Below the pieces are notes generated by a model. The model was given only the letters and a program-made list of their open reading frames with translations, ran no database searches and had not been told where the DNA came from. The translations under genes were made by a program, and so were the position numbers. A stretch of DNA of 64,000 nucleotides from an uncultured Oscillospiraceae bacterium. GTDB lineage: Bacteria; Bacillota; Clostridia; Oscillospirales; Oscillospiraceae. Every line of letters begins with the position of its first letter. Position 1 is the stretch's first letter. Below are positions 55,514 through 63,545 of this stretch, in pieces. The stretch spans positions 1-64,000 of the forward strand of contig CAKTIE010000001.1 in NCBI GenBank assembly GCA_934565655.1. The letters are read 5' to 3'.

Positions 55514-56242
55514 TCACTCCGCTGCTTGTAATAGCTGTTTCGTATACTCCGCCTTTGGGTGGTCGTACACCTCGTCCACGGTACCCTGCTCCACAATGCG
55601 GCCATCCTTCATCACAAGGCACCGGTCGCAGATCTCATACACCACGTTGAGATCATGGGAGATGAACAGGTAGGAAATGCCGAACTCCCGCCGCAATCGG
55701 GCGATCAGCTGTAAGATCTGGGCCTGAATGGTCACATCCAGCGCCGACACCGCCTCGTCTGCCACGATCAGGCCCGGCTTCTGGATCAGCGCCGCGCCGA
55801 TGCACACCCGCTGCTTCTGTCCGCCGGACAGCTCGTGGGGATAGCGGCCATAGTACTCCTCGTCCAGTCCCACCAGCGCCATGGTATCCCGTACCCGGAT
55901 GTCGATACCGGCCCTGTCGTACTTGCCGTAGATGTGCAGCGGCTCCGCCAGCGTCTGGGCCACGGTGAAGGAGGGGTTCAGGCTGCCCGCCGGGTCCTGA
56001 AAGACCATCTGGGGCCGCTTGGTGTGGTGGATCACCGTGCCGGTGACATCCTTTTCCATGCCCAGCACCGCCCGGGCCAGGGTGGACTTGCCGCTGCCGC
56101 TCTCGCCCACCAGTCCCAGGATCTCGCCACGGTACAGGGTAAAGCTGACATCGTGGAGCACCTGATGGCGCTGCCTGCGCAGTCCTGTGCCGCTGCGGTA
56201 CCACACGTTCAGGTCATTGACTTCCAATACGGTCTCTAGCAT
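55514..56242 (-). CDS. Peptide/nickel-type ABC importer ATPase F
   Basis: A 242-residue ABC ATPase of the OppF/DppF group. Walker [11 protein letters not shown]-loop [12 protein letters not shown], signature LSGGQKQRV, Walker [13 protein letters not shown] and switch SHDLNVV are all present. It is shorter than typical OppF (about 320) because the C-terminal oligopeptide-transporter tail with its Fe-S-type cysteines is reduced. Start overlaps the oppD-type gene end by 7 bases. Confidence 0.93.
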   Translation of the reverse strand: MLETVLEVNDLNVWYRSGTGLRRQRHQVLHDVSFTLYRGEILGLVGESGSGKSTLARAVLGMEKDVTGTVIHHTKRPQMVFQDPAGSLNPSFTVAQTLAEPLHIYGKYDRAGIDIRVRDTMALVGLDEEYYGRYPHELSGGQKQRVCIGAALIQKPGLIVADEAVSALDVTIQAQILQLIARLRREFGISYLFISHDLNVVYEICDRCLVMKDGRIVEQGTVDEVYDHPKAEYTKQLLQAAE

Positions 56243-57018
56243 AGCTTCTTCCTCGTGGGGATGGCGGCGATGAGCCGCTGTGTGTAGGGGGCCTGCGGGT
56301 CGTAGAACACCTGCTGCGTGTCGCCGGTCTCCACGATGAGGCCCTTCTCCATCACCGCCACGCGGGTGCACAGCTTGCGCACCACGTTCAGGTTGTGGGA
56401 GATGAACAGGATGGACATGCCCATTTCCCGGTTCAGCCGCCGCAGCAACTCCAGAATCTGGGCCTGAATGGTCACGTCCAGCGCGGTGGTGGGCTCGTCC
56501 GCCAGCAGCAGCTTGGGCCGGGAGATGATGGCCGCTGCGATCATGGCCCGCTGCAGCATGCCGCCGGACATCTGGTGGGGATACTTGTCATAGACGGCCT
56601 CAGCGTCAGACAGATCCACGTCCCGCAGGGCCTGCAGGGCCCGCTCCCGCCGCTCCTGGGCCGAGAGCTTCGTGTGGACACGGAGGGCTTCCTCTACTTG
56701 AGGGCCGATGCGCATGACGGGGTTCATGGCGCTCATGGGCTCCTGAAACACCACCGAAATGGCGCAGCCCTGCCGCTTGCGCATCTGGGCCGCGTCCAGC
56801 GCCAGCAGATCCTTGCCGTCCAGCAGCACCTGCCCCGATACGTCCGCCTTCCGGTGGGGCATCAGGCCGGATACCACCATGGCGGTAACGGTCTTGCCGC
56901 TGCCGCTCTCGCCTACCAGACCCATGATCTCGCCGTCGGCCACCGTCAGGCTGATGCCCCGGACGGCCTCATGGTCGGCGTCGTGAAAGCGGACGTGGAG
57001 GTCCCTGATCTCCAGCAT
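56236..57018 (-). CDS. Peptide/nickel-type ABC importer ATPase D
   Basis: A 260-residue ABC ATPase of the OppD/DppD group. Walker [11 protein letters not shown]-loop [12 protein letters not shown], signature MSGGMLQRA, Walker [13 protein letters not shown] and switch SHNLNVV are present. As with its partner, the C-terminal tail is short. It sits 2 bases after the OppC-type permease gene and overlaps the F subunit by 7 bases. Confidence 0.94.
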   Translation of the reverse strand: MLEIRDLHVRFHDADHEAVRGISLTVADGEIMGLVGESGSGKTVTAMVVSGLMPHRKADVSGQVLLDGKDLLALDAAQMRKRQGCAISVVFQEPMSAMNPVMRIGPQVEEALRVHTKLSAQERRERALQALRDVDLSDAEAVYDKYPHQMSGGMLQRAMIAAAIISRPKLLLADEPTTALDVTIQAQILELLRRLNREMGMSILFISHNLNVVRKLCTRVAVMEKGLIVETGDTQQVFYDPQAPYTQRLIAAIPTRKKLC

Positions 57019-57020
57019 GG

Positions 57021-57824
57021 TCACGCGCCTCCCTTCCGCAGGCCCTCGCCCATCATGCTGACGCCCAGGATCAGCAGTACGATCACAAGGCCGGTACACA
57101 GCACATACCACGGGGCTGTCATCATATAGTTCTGGGATTCCGACAGCATGTAGCCCAGCGACACGTCGGGCGGGGCCACGCCGATGCCCAGATAGCTCAT
57201 GCTGGCCTCCGCCAGCACGGCGTTGTTAAACCCGATGACCAGCGCCGGCAGCACCACGCCCCGTGTATTGGGCAGGATGTGCCGGAACATGATCCGCAGA
57301 TGGGAGGCTCCCATCAACCGGGCGGATTTGACATAACTCATGGCCCGGTGCCGCGCGAACTCCGCGCGCACCACACGGGCAAAGCTGGGAATGAAGGCCA
57401 CGCCCAGCGCCAAAATCACATTGTATTTGCCGAAGCCCAGCATGGCGATGAACACCAGCGCCAGCAGGATATTGGGAAAGGCCGTCAGCGCGTCGTTGAT
57501 GCGCATCAGCACCTCGTCCACCACGCCGCCGAAGTAGCCGGTGAACGCGCCGATCAGCGTACCCACCACGCCGCCGATGCACACGGTGCACAGCGAGATG
57601 AAGAACGTGGTGCCCACGCCCACCATCACGCGGCTGAAGATGTCCCGCCCGAAGTTGTCGGTGCCGAACAGGTGCCGCAGAGACGGCCCCAGAAATTTTT
57701 CGCTTCCCACGATGGCCGTGGGGTCGTAGGGCGTCCACACATAGCCCACCAGCGCCATCACCGCCATCACGGCGGCGATCACAAGGCCGATGCGGAAGGA
57801 GACGCTTTTTCTGTTTCGCAGCAT
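57021..57824 (-). CDS. Peptide/nickel-type ABC importer permease C
   Basis: A 267-residue permease of the DppC/NikC family with six transmembrane helices. The N-terminal LFGTDNFGRDIFSRV and the EAA-like loop VKSARLMGASHLRIMFRHIL are family signatures. It forms the channel together with the DppB-type permease encoded 13 bases upstream. Confidence 0.94.
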   Translation of the reverse strand: MLRNRKSVSFRIGLVIAAVMAVMALVGYVWTPYDPTAIVGSEKFLGPSLRHLFGTDNFGRDIFSRVMVGVGTTFFISLCTVCIGGVVGTLIGAFTGYFGGVVDEVLMRINDALTAFPNILLALVFIAMLGFGKYNVILALGVAFIPSFARVVRAEFARHRAMSYVKSARLMGASHLRIMFRHILPNTRGVVLPALVIGFNNAVLAEASMSYLGIGVAPPDVSLGYMLSESQNYMMTAPWYVLCTGLVIVLLILGVSMMGEGLRKGGA

Positions 57825-57837
57825 CCTCGTCCCCTCC

Positions 57838-58779
57838 TTATTGCAGCCGCAGCCGGGGATCCAGCTGCTGGTTGATGATATCCGCCAGACAGTTCACCAG
57901 CACCACCCACAGCGCCAGGATCACCACGATGGCCTGCACCACCGGGAAGTCCCGGTTGGAGATGGAGCTTAACAGCAAACGGCCCAGACCGGAGATGGCA
58001 AAGACCTGCTCGATGATCACGCTGCCTGCCACGATGTCCGCCACCGTCATGGCGAGGAACGCCACCGTAGGCACCACGGCGTTGCGCAGCACATGGCGGT
58101 ACAGGGCGGCACGGGGCGAGTTGCCCCGGCTGTACGCCGTGCGGACGTAGTCCTTCTCCAGCTCGCCGGCGATGGAGCTTTTCAGCATCTTCACCGTCAT
58201 GGCGATGCGGGGCAGGGCGATGGCGATGGCGGGATAGATCAGATACCCCACGCTGCGCCAGAAGCCCTGGGACGGCGCGATGAACGCGCCGGGGTTGAAC
58301 CAGTGCAGCACAAGGCCGCACACCAGCGTCAGCAGGATGCCGGTGAAGAACGGCGGCACCGCCATCACCACCTGGCCGAACACCGTCAGGGCGCGATCCA
58401 GCCGCCCGCCTTGATGGGAGGCGGCAAACAGCCCCACCGGCAGCGACACCACCACGATCATCACGAAGGCGATGGCCGTCAGCAGGGCGGTGACGCCCAG
58501 CTTGCCGTTCAGAAGCTGCGATACCGGCATGGAGTAGATGTAGGAGGTGCCGAAATCCCCCTGCACCGCGTGGAGCACCCACTCAAAATAGCGGGTGAAA
58601 AACGGCCGGTCCAGCCCCAGCTCCGCACGCATGGCGGCCACCGCCTCGGCGGTGGCGTCGCTGCCCAGCAGCTTGGTGGTGGGGTCGCCGGGGATGATCT
58701 GGAAGGCCAGAAACGCGAAGAAAGAGACGATGACCATGGTCAAAAGCATCATTCCGATCTTCTTCACGATGTTCTTCAT
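57838..58779 (-). CDS. Peptide/nickel-type ABC importer permease B
   Basis: A 313-residue permease of the DppB/NikB family with six transmembrane helices. IPGDPTTKLLG, LGLDRPFFTRYFEWV and the EAA-like loop VRTAYSRGNSPRAALYRHVL are family signatures. Start chosen at MKNIVKK; two further ATGs lie 6 and 9 bases upstream and cannot be excluded. It is 170 bases after the binding-protein gene, from which it is separated by a family A repeat. Confidence 0.93.
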   Translation of the reverse strand: MKNIVKKIGMMLLTMVIVSFFAFLAFQIIPGDPTTKLLGSDATAEAVAAMRAELGLDRPFFTRYFEWVLHAVQGDFGTSYIYSMPVSQLLNGKLGVTALLTAIAFVMIVVVSLPVGLFAASHQGGRLDRALTVFGQVVMAVPPFFTGILLTLVCGLVLHWFNPGAFIAPSQGFWRSVGYLIYPAIAIALPRIAMTVKMLKSSIAGELEKDYVRTAYSRGNSPRAALYRHVLRNAVVPTVAFLAMTVADIVAGSVIIEQVFAISGLGRLLLSSISNRDFPVVQAIVVILALWVVLVNCLADIINQQLDPRLRLQ

Positions 58780-58831
58780 GGTCATCATCTCTTTCTTGTT
58801 GGTTGGTTTTACACGGTGAAATAGAGCACCC

Positions 58832-58946
58832 AAAGGCCCCCTTGTGTAAAGGGGGCTGTCTCGGCGTGAGCCGAGACTGGGGGATTGACCGTCAACCCCT
58901 CCGTCACGGCTTACGCCGTGCCACCTCCCCTTGCACAGGGGAGGCT
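58832..58946. repeat. Family A mosaic hairpin element, copy 4 (short version, inside an operon)
   Basis: A compact 115-bp copy: AAAGGCCCCCTTGTGTAAAG, CTGTCTCGGCGTGAGCCGAG, CTGGGGGATTGACCGTCAAC, CACGGCTTACGCCGTG, then CCACCTCCCCTTGCACAGGG ending GAGGCT. Both inverted ends are intact. It starts 3 bases after the binding-protein stop codon (minus strand) and lies between that gene and the permease genes. Confidence 0.8.
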
Positions 58947-58949
58947 GGC

Positions 58950-60488
58950 TTATTCGCTATATGCCACCGTGCTCAGATCCTGGGCGTAGATGGGATAGAA
59001 CGTGTACCCCGTCAGGTCGCTGCGGACGGCCACCAGATCGGCCATATCCTGCAGGTACAGGTTGGCGGCGGTCTCGGTCAGCATGGTCTCCATCTGCTGA
59101 TAGACGGCGGTCTGCTCTGCGTCGTCGGTGCAGGCGCGGGCCTTGGCGTACAGCGCGTCATAGGCGGGGTTGCTGTAGTTGATAAAGTTCTTGCCGTTGT
59201 CGGAGACAAAGCGCTCCAGCATGGCGCGGGCGGTGGTGTTCTTGGCGTCCAGACCGGTGATGGTGGCGTCGAACTGGCGGCCCACATACACGTCGTTATA
59301 CCATGTGGTGGCGTCCACCGGCTGCACCGTGGCGCGGATGCCGATGGCGGCCAGCTGCTGCACCACCACCTCGGCGGTGTCCATATGGGGCTGATAGTTG
59401 GAGGACACGGCGATGGTCATGTCAAAGCCGTCGGGGTAACCGGCCTCCGCCAGCAGCGCCTTGCCCTTGGCGGGATCGTAGGAGTAGTAATCCACCAGCT
59501 CCGGCATGAAGTACTTGCCCAGCTTGGGATAGATGCTGCTGCCCACGGGAGTGCCGTGGCCGTCAGCCATGATGTCCATGATCTCCTGGCGGTTGATGGC
59601 ATAGCTCATGGCCTGCCGCACCTTCTCGTTGTCGAAGGGAGCTTTGGCGTTGTTGAGATACACCGCCTGCACCAGATTCATGGTGCCCTCCAGCACGGTG
59701 AAATCGTCGCCCAGCTGGGCGGTCTGGGCGCTGGTCAGGTGGGCGCACAGATCCACGCTGCCGCCCTTCAGGGCCATCATCAGCGCGGTGGGATCCTCAT
59801 AGATCTGATAGGTCACCTTGCTGACGCCCGCGGGGGTGCCCCAATAGTCGTCAAAGCGCTCCAGCACGATGTTCTCCTGGGGAGAACGGGACACCAGCTT
59901 GAAGGGGCCGGTGCCGGGGATAAAGCCCGCCTGAGGGTCGCTGCCCTCGGGGATGATGGCCGCCGACAGGAAGTTGATCAGCTCCAGATCGGGCTGCTCC
60001 AGCCGGAAGGTCACCGTTTTTTCGTCCACGGCTTTCAGGTCCTGGATAGCAGAAAACGCCGACACCAGGGCGGAATCCCCCGAGTTGTCAGCGCAGCGGT
60101 TCATGGAATAGACCACATCCGCCGCGGTCACGCTCTCGCCATTGTGGAACTTCACGCCCTCACGCAGGGTGAAGGTGTAGACAAGTCCGTCCTCCGAGAT
60201 ATCGTAGCGTTCAGCCACAGCGGGGATCAATTCACCATCGGGGCTGATCTTCACCAGTCCCTCATAGATGTTGAATAAGACCTCTCTGGTTCCTGCCGCC
60301 GCTGCCGCGTGGGGGTCAAGACTGTCTTCCAGGTCCTGAGCGATGGCCACAACGATCTCGTTGTTGGCTTTCCGCTCGTTTTGCAAGCCGTTACTTCCTT
60401 CGTCGCCCTGTCCGCTGCCGCCTCCGCATCCGCAGAGTACAGCGCCGACCATTACCAGCGACAGGAAAAGAGATACCAGTTTCTTCAT
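58950..60488 (-). CDS. Peptide/nickel-type ABC importer substrate-binding lipoprotein
   Basis: A 512-residue extracytoplasmic binding protein of the SBP_bac_5 family (OppA/DppA/NikA). The signal peptide ends in the lipobox LCGC (Cys21). Signature stretches are PHAAAAAGTREVLFNIYEGL, YTFTLREGVKFHNGE with VTAADVVYSMNR, and GTGPFKLVSRSP. Start ATG follows AAGGAG by 7 bases. It is the first gene of the importer operon; its upstream region has a tandem 17-bp repeat overlapping the likely promoter. Ligand is unknown: peptides, nickel or another small molecule. Confidence 0.94.
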   Translation of the reverse strand: MKKLVSLFLSLVMVGAVLCGCGGGSGQGDEGSNGLQNERKANNEIVVAIAQDLEDSLDPHAAAAAGTREVLFNIYEGLVKISPDGELIPAVAERYDISEDGLVYTFTLREGVKFHNGESVTAADVVYSMNRCADNSGDSALVSAFSAIQDLKAVDEKTVTFRLEQPDLELINFLSAAIIPEGSDPQAGFIPGTGPFKLVSRSPQENIVLERFDDYWGTPAGVSKVTYQIYEDPTALMMALKGGSVDLCAHLTSAQTAQLGDDFTVLEGTMNLVQAVYLNNAKAPFDNEKVRQAMSYAINRQEIMDIMADGHGTPVGSSIYPKLGKYFMPELVDYYSYDPAKGKALLAEAGYPDGFDMTIAVSSNYQPHMDTAEVVVQQLAAIGIRATVQPVDATTWYNDVYVGRQFDATITGLDAKNTTARAMLERFVSDNGKNFINYSNPAYDALYAKARACTDDAEQTAVYQQMETMLTETAANLYLQDMADLVAVRSDLTGYTFYPIYAQDLSTVAYSE

Positions 60489-60537
60489 GTTCTTCTCCTT
60501 TTCTCCCCGCGTCCTTCCGCGGGGACAGAAATAATGG

Positions 60538-60571
60538 TTTCCATATTCAATTGTTTTCCGTATTCAATTGT
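60538..60571 (-). repeat. Tandem 17-bp repeat in the binding-protein promoter region
   Basis: Two adjacent copies of 17 bases, read on the minus strand as ACAATTGAATACGGAAA and ACAATTGAATATGGAAA, differing at one base. A minus-strand TTGACA (60574-60569) overlaps the first copy, so a regulator bound here would sit on the promoter. The -10 is unclear (GAATAT at 20 bases is the best). Confidence 0.65.
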
Positions 60572-60689
60572 CAATATGGTAGTGAGTCCCGCGAAAAATG
60601 CAGGCTCAAGGGGCAGTGTACCACACTTTTCCCCGTATGACAAGAAGGAATTTTTGTGATAATGGGGGCTTGGGGAGTTTCGTCCCATA

Positions 60690-60770
60690 GGCGGCGGGGC
60701 GGCGGGGATGCCGCCCCCTACGAACGGGTGCGATAGAACACCGTAGGGGCCGGCGTCCCCGACGGCCCGT
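60690..60770. repeat. Family B repeat, copy 3
   Basis: GCGGCGGGGATGCCGCC followed by CCCTAC (60702-60722), and GTAGGGGCCGGCGTCCCCGA with GACGGCCCGTC (60743-60770): hairpins bounded by CCCTAC/GTAGGG as in the copies at 7221 and 44066, but with diverged inner sequences. It lies in the 352-base gap between the binding-protein gene and the AI-2E permease gene, which otherwise holds promoter DNA. Confidence 0.6.
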
Positions 60771-60812
60771 CGTACACCGCAGCATACCTCCCACTGGCAC
60801 ATGGAACACAAA

Positions 60813-60838
60813 AAAGGACGGCCCGCGGGCCGTCCTTC
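60813..60838 (-). terminator. Terminator of the AI-2E family permease gene
   Basis: AAGGACGGCCC/GGGCCGTCCTT; on the minus strand it is followed by TTTTTGTG, 3 bases after the gene's stop. Confidence 0.88.
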
Positions 60839-60840
60839 CG

Positions 60841-62145
60841 TTATTCTGATTTTCCTTCTGATTCTTCCTCCGAAGATTCCTCCGGTTCCTCCTCCGTGTT
60901 ACCGGCGGTGCGGGATTGCCGCAGGGCCTCCTTCCGCTCCACATAGGCGCTGGCCTCGGTGGGCATGCCCCGCCGCGCCAGACGGCGGTCCATCAGCCAT
61001 TTCACCAGCATCCGCAGGCAGGCAAACACCGGCACGCCGAAGAACATGCCCGGCACACCGAAGAAGCCGCCGCCCACCAAGATGGCCACGATGACCCAGA
61101 AGCTGGAGATGCCGGTGCTGTCGCCCAGAATCTTCGGGCCGATGACGTTGCCGTCCAGCTGCTGCAAAAGAATGATGAAAATGATGAAGTACAGGCACTT
61201 CAGCGGGCTGACCAGCAGGATCAGGAACGCGCTGGGGATGGCGCCCAGGAACGGCCCGAAGAAGGGGATCACATTGGTGACGCCCACCACCACGCTGACC
61301 AGCGGGGTATAGGGCATTTTCAGAATGGAGCAGCCGATGAAGCACAGGATACCGATGATCAGCGAGTCCAGCAGCTTGCCCCGGACGAAGCCGGAGAACA
61401 CCTGATTGGTGTTGTGCAGGCCCGTCAGCACCAGCTCCGCCGTCTCCTGTTTCATGGTGGCGTAGATCATCTTGCAGCAGCGGGCCAGACTCTTCTCCTT
61501 CATGGCCAGCAGGTACACGGAGATGATGATGCCCACGATGAGATCCATGGCGAAGCCGATCACGCTGCGGATGCCCACCCAGATGCCGCCGGTCAGCGCC
61601 GCGGCGATCTCCTGCGCCTTGGGCAGGATGGTGTCGGTCAGGTTGGTGACGGCGTTGTTGTAATAGTCGCTGAGTACGTCGTTGGCCCAGCTGCCGATCT
61701 CCGGATTTTCCTTCAGCCAGGTGTCCGCCCAACGGTACACTTTATAGTAATAGTAGCGGGCGTTCTTGATCAGCATGGTGACGCTGTCGATCAGCTGGGG
61801 GACCAGCACGCTCATCAGCCAATAGGTCAGCGCCAGCACCACGGCCCACGTCAGCAGGATAGCGCCGGCCCGCAGCAGGCCCTTGCCGTGCTTCAGCGGC
61901 TTGTCCGGCAACTTCTTCCGCAGCTTGCTCACGCACCACAGGATGCCCCGCTCGAACCACTTGACCAGCGGCGTCAGCAGATAGGCCATGGCAAGACCGT
62001 AGAACACCGGCGCCAGCACCTGGGCCAACTTGCCCAGAATATGCTGCAGCGTGCCGCCCTGATAAAAGGCATCATAAAACACCAGGATGGCGCATACCGT
62101 CAGAAATGCCGTCAGGCCCCACCGCCAGTAGACCTTTCCCTTCAT
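60841..62145 (-). CDS. AI-2E family (UPF0118) membrane transporter
   Basis: A 434-residue permease with about eight transmembrane helices. Family signatures: VLAPVFYGLAMAYLLTPLV, GIIISVYLLAMKEKSLAR and TNVIPFFGPFLGAIPSAFLI; the stretch LQQLDGNVIGPKILGDSTGI is the conserved late loop. Members export AI-2 or act as Na+(Li+)/H+ antiporters, so the substrate is open. The C-terminus is a strongly acidic tail (NTEEEPEESSEEESEG). Start chosen at MKGKVYW, 8 bases after GGAGG. It is divergent from the lipid kinase gene. Confidence 0.92.
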   Translation of the reverse strand: MKGKVYWRWGLTAFLTVCAILVFYDAFYQGGTLQHILGKLAQVLAPVFYGLAMAYLLTPLVKWFERGILWCVSKLRKKLPDKPLKHGKGLLRAGAILLTWAVVLALTYWLMSVLVPQLIDSVTMLIKNARYYYYKVYRWADTWLKENPEIGSWANDVLSDYYNNAVTNLTDTILPKAQEIAAALTGGIWVGIRSVIGFAMDLIVGIIISVYLLAMKEKSLARCCKMIYATMKQETAELVLTGLHNTNQVFSGFVRGKLLDSLIIGILCFIGCSILKMPYTPLVSVVVGVTNVIPFFGPFLGAIPSAFLILLVSPLKCLYFIIFIILLQQLDGNVIGPKILGDSTGISSFWVIVAILVGGGFFGVPGMFFGVPVFACLRMLVKWLMDRRLARRGMPTEASAYVERKEALRQSRTAGNTEEEPEESSEEESEGKSE

Positions 62146-62181
62146 ACCGCCGCCTCCTTCCGCGCGAAGATCTTTTCTTTC

Positions 62182-62210
62182 ATCATACTCATTTTTTCGC
62201 GGTTTTGCAA
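62182..62210 (-). promoter_or_regulatory. Promoter of the AI-2E family permease gene
   Basis: On the minus strand TTGCAA (62210-62205), 17 bases, TATGAT (62187-62182), 36 bases before the start codon. Confidence 0.65.
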
Positions 62211-62227
62211 GGGCTTTCAACAGGGAA

Positions 62228-62256
62228 TTGCATTTTCTGAACGGCTGTGGCATAAT
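62228..62256 (+). promoter_or_regulatory. Promoter of the lipid kinase gene
   Basis: TTGCAT (62228-62233), 17 bases, CATAAT (62251-62256), 29 bases before the start codon. Confidence 0.65.
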
Positions 62257-62285
62257 AGGAGGACGATCTTTTGCAGGAGGTTCCC

Positions 62286-63170
62286 ATGAAAAAGCTACTG
62301 TTCATCGTCAATCCCCGTGCGGGCCGCACCCGCTCCATGGCGCCCATGTTCGACGTGGTGGCCCGGCTGTCTCAGGCGGGGTATCTCATCAAGCTGTTCA
62401 CCACCGAAGGCCCCGGCGATGCCAAACGGGCCGCGGCGGAGCTGGGCGGCGACTTCGATCTGGTGGTCTGCGCCGGCGGCGACGGCACGTTGAACGAGAC
62501 GCTGTGCGGCCTGATGACGCTGCCGCAGCGGCCGCCCGTGGGCTATATCCCCCACGGCAGCACCAACGATTTCGCTGCCAGTCTGCACATTCCGTCTCAG
62601 CCCATGGCGGCGGCCAACGCCATCGCCAGCTGCGAGCAGCCACGGCGGCTGGATCTGGGGCAGCACAACGGCCGGTTCTTCGCCTATGTGGCCTCCTTCG
62701 GGGCCTTCACCCGGGCCTCCTACTCCGCCACACAGGCGGCGAAAAACGCCCTGGGCCATCTGGCCTATATCTTCGAGGGCATGAACGATCTGGATTCCCT
62801 GCGGCCCTACTGCTGCCGCATCGAGGCCGACGGCGAGGTGTTCGAGGGGGAGTATATCTTCGGCGCGGTGTGCAACTCCACCTCTCTGGGCGGCCTGATG
62901 AAGCTGGACCCCAACCATGTGAAGATGGATGACGGCAAGTTCGAGCTGCTGCTGCTGCGGATGCCGAAAAACGCCGTGGAGCTCAGCACCCTGATCGGCT
63001 CCCTGACCCGGATGGAGTACAACGCCCCCGGCATCATCTTCCGCCATGTGGAGCATGTGACCCTGACCACCGACGACATCATCCCCTGGTCGCTGGACGG
63101 CGAATACGCCGCCAGCCAGCCGAAGGTGGAGATCTCCAACCTGCACCATGCCATCAGCCTGATGGCATAA
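62286..63170 (+). CDS. Diacylglycerol kinase-family lipid kinase (YegS/BmrU-like)
   Basis: A 294-residue soluble lipid kinase. The catalytic N-terminal domain has FIVNPRAG, VCAGGDGTLNETL (the GGDGT nucleotide-binding motif, about residues 65-70) and GYIPHGSTNDFAASL; the C-terminal beta-sandwich includes WSLDGEYA. Likely substrate is diacylglycerol or another lipid, for phosphatidate recycling. Start ATG follows CAGGAGG by 5 bases. It is monocistronic. Confidence 0.93.
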   Translation: MKKLLFIVNPRAGRTRSMAPMFDVVARLSQAGYLIKLFTTEGPGDAKRAAAELGGDFDLVVCAGGDGTLNETLCGLMTLPQRPPVGYIPHGSTNDFAASLHIPSQPMAAANAIASCEQPRRLDLGQHNGRFFAYVASFGAFTRASYSATQAAKNALGHLAYIFEGMNDLDSLRPYCCRIEADGEVFEGEYIFGAVCNSTSLGGLMKLDPNHVKMDDGKFELLLLRMPKNAVELSTLIGSLTRMEYNAPGIIFRHVEHVTLTTDDIIPWSLDGEYAASQPKVEISNLHHAISLMA

Positions 63171-63203
63171 GCCTCCCCGTTATCGGCCATCCCAGTTGTG
63201 AAA

Positions 63204-63233
63204 AAAAGCTCCACCCGTTCGGGTGGAGCTTTT
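63204..63233. terminator. Bidirectional terminator between lipid kinase gene and rpsR
   Basis: AAAAGCTCCACCC/GGGTGGAGCTTTT with a GTTC loop, between the convergent ends of the lipid kinase gene (63170) and rpsR (63252). Confidence 0.93.
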
Positions 63234-63251
63234 CGTTGCAGGTTGTTCGTC

Positions 63252-63503
63252 TTACTCGGTGACGAAGGGCAGCAGGGCGATCTGACGGGCGCGCTTGATG
63301 GCCTCGGTCAGCTGGCGCTGATGCATGGCACAGGTACCGGTGGTGCGGCGAGGCAGGATCTTGGAGCGCTCGCTGATGAAGCGGCGCAGCTTGGCAGCAT
63401 CCTTGTAATCAATATGCTCGCACTTATCCACGCAGAACTGGCAAACCTTCTTCCGCTTGCGGACGCCGCCGCGTGCGGGTCTGTTTTCACGTTCCATAGC
63501 CAT
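63252..63503 (-). CDS. rpsR: 30S ribosomal protein S18
   Basis: An 83-residue ribosomal protein. The RNA-binding core is [20 protein letters not shown] and [20 protein letters not shown], typical of S18. The N-terminal [10 protein letters not shown] is the zinc-ribbon-like C+ form of the protein. Start ATG follows AAAGGAGG by 8 bases. It lies 42 bases after ssb on the same strand, the normal rpsF-ssb-rpsR order of Firmicutes. Confidence 0.97.
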   Translation of the reverse strand: MAMERENRPARGGVRKRKKVCQFCVDKCEHIDYKDAAKLRRFISERSKILPRRTTGTCAMHQRQLTEAIKRARQIALLPFVTE

Positions 63504-63545
63504 GGAATAGTCCTCCTTTAATTATTTTTGTGTCCCGGACACGGG

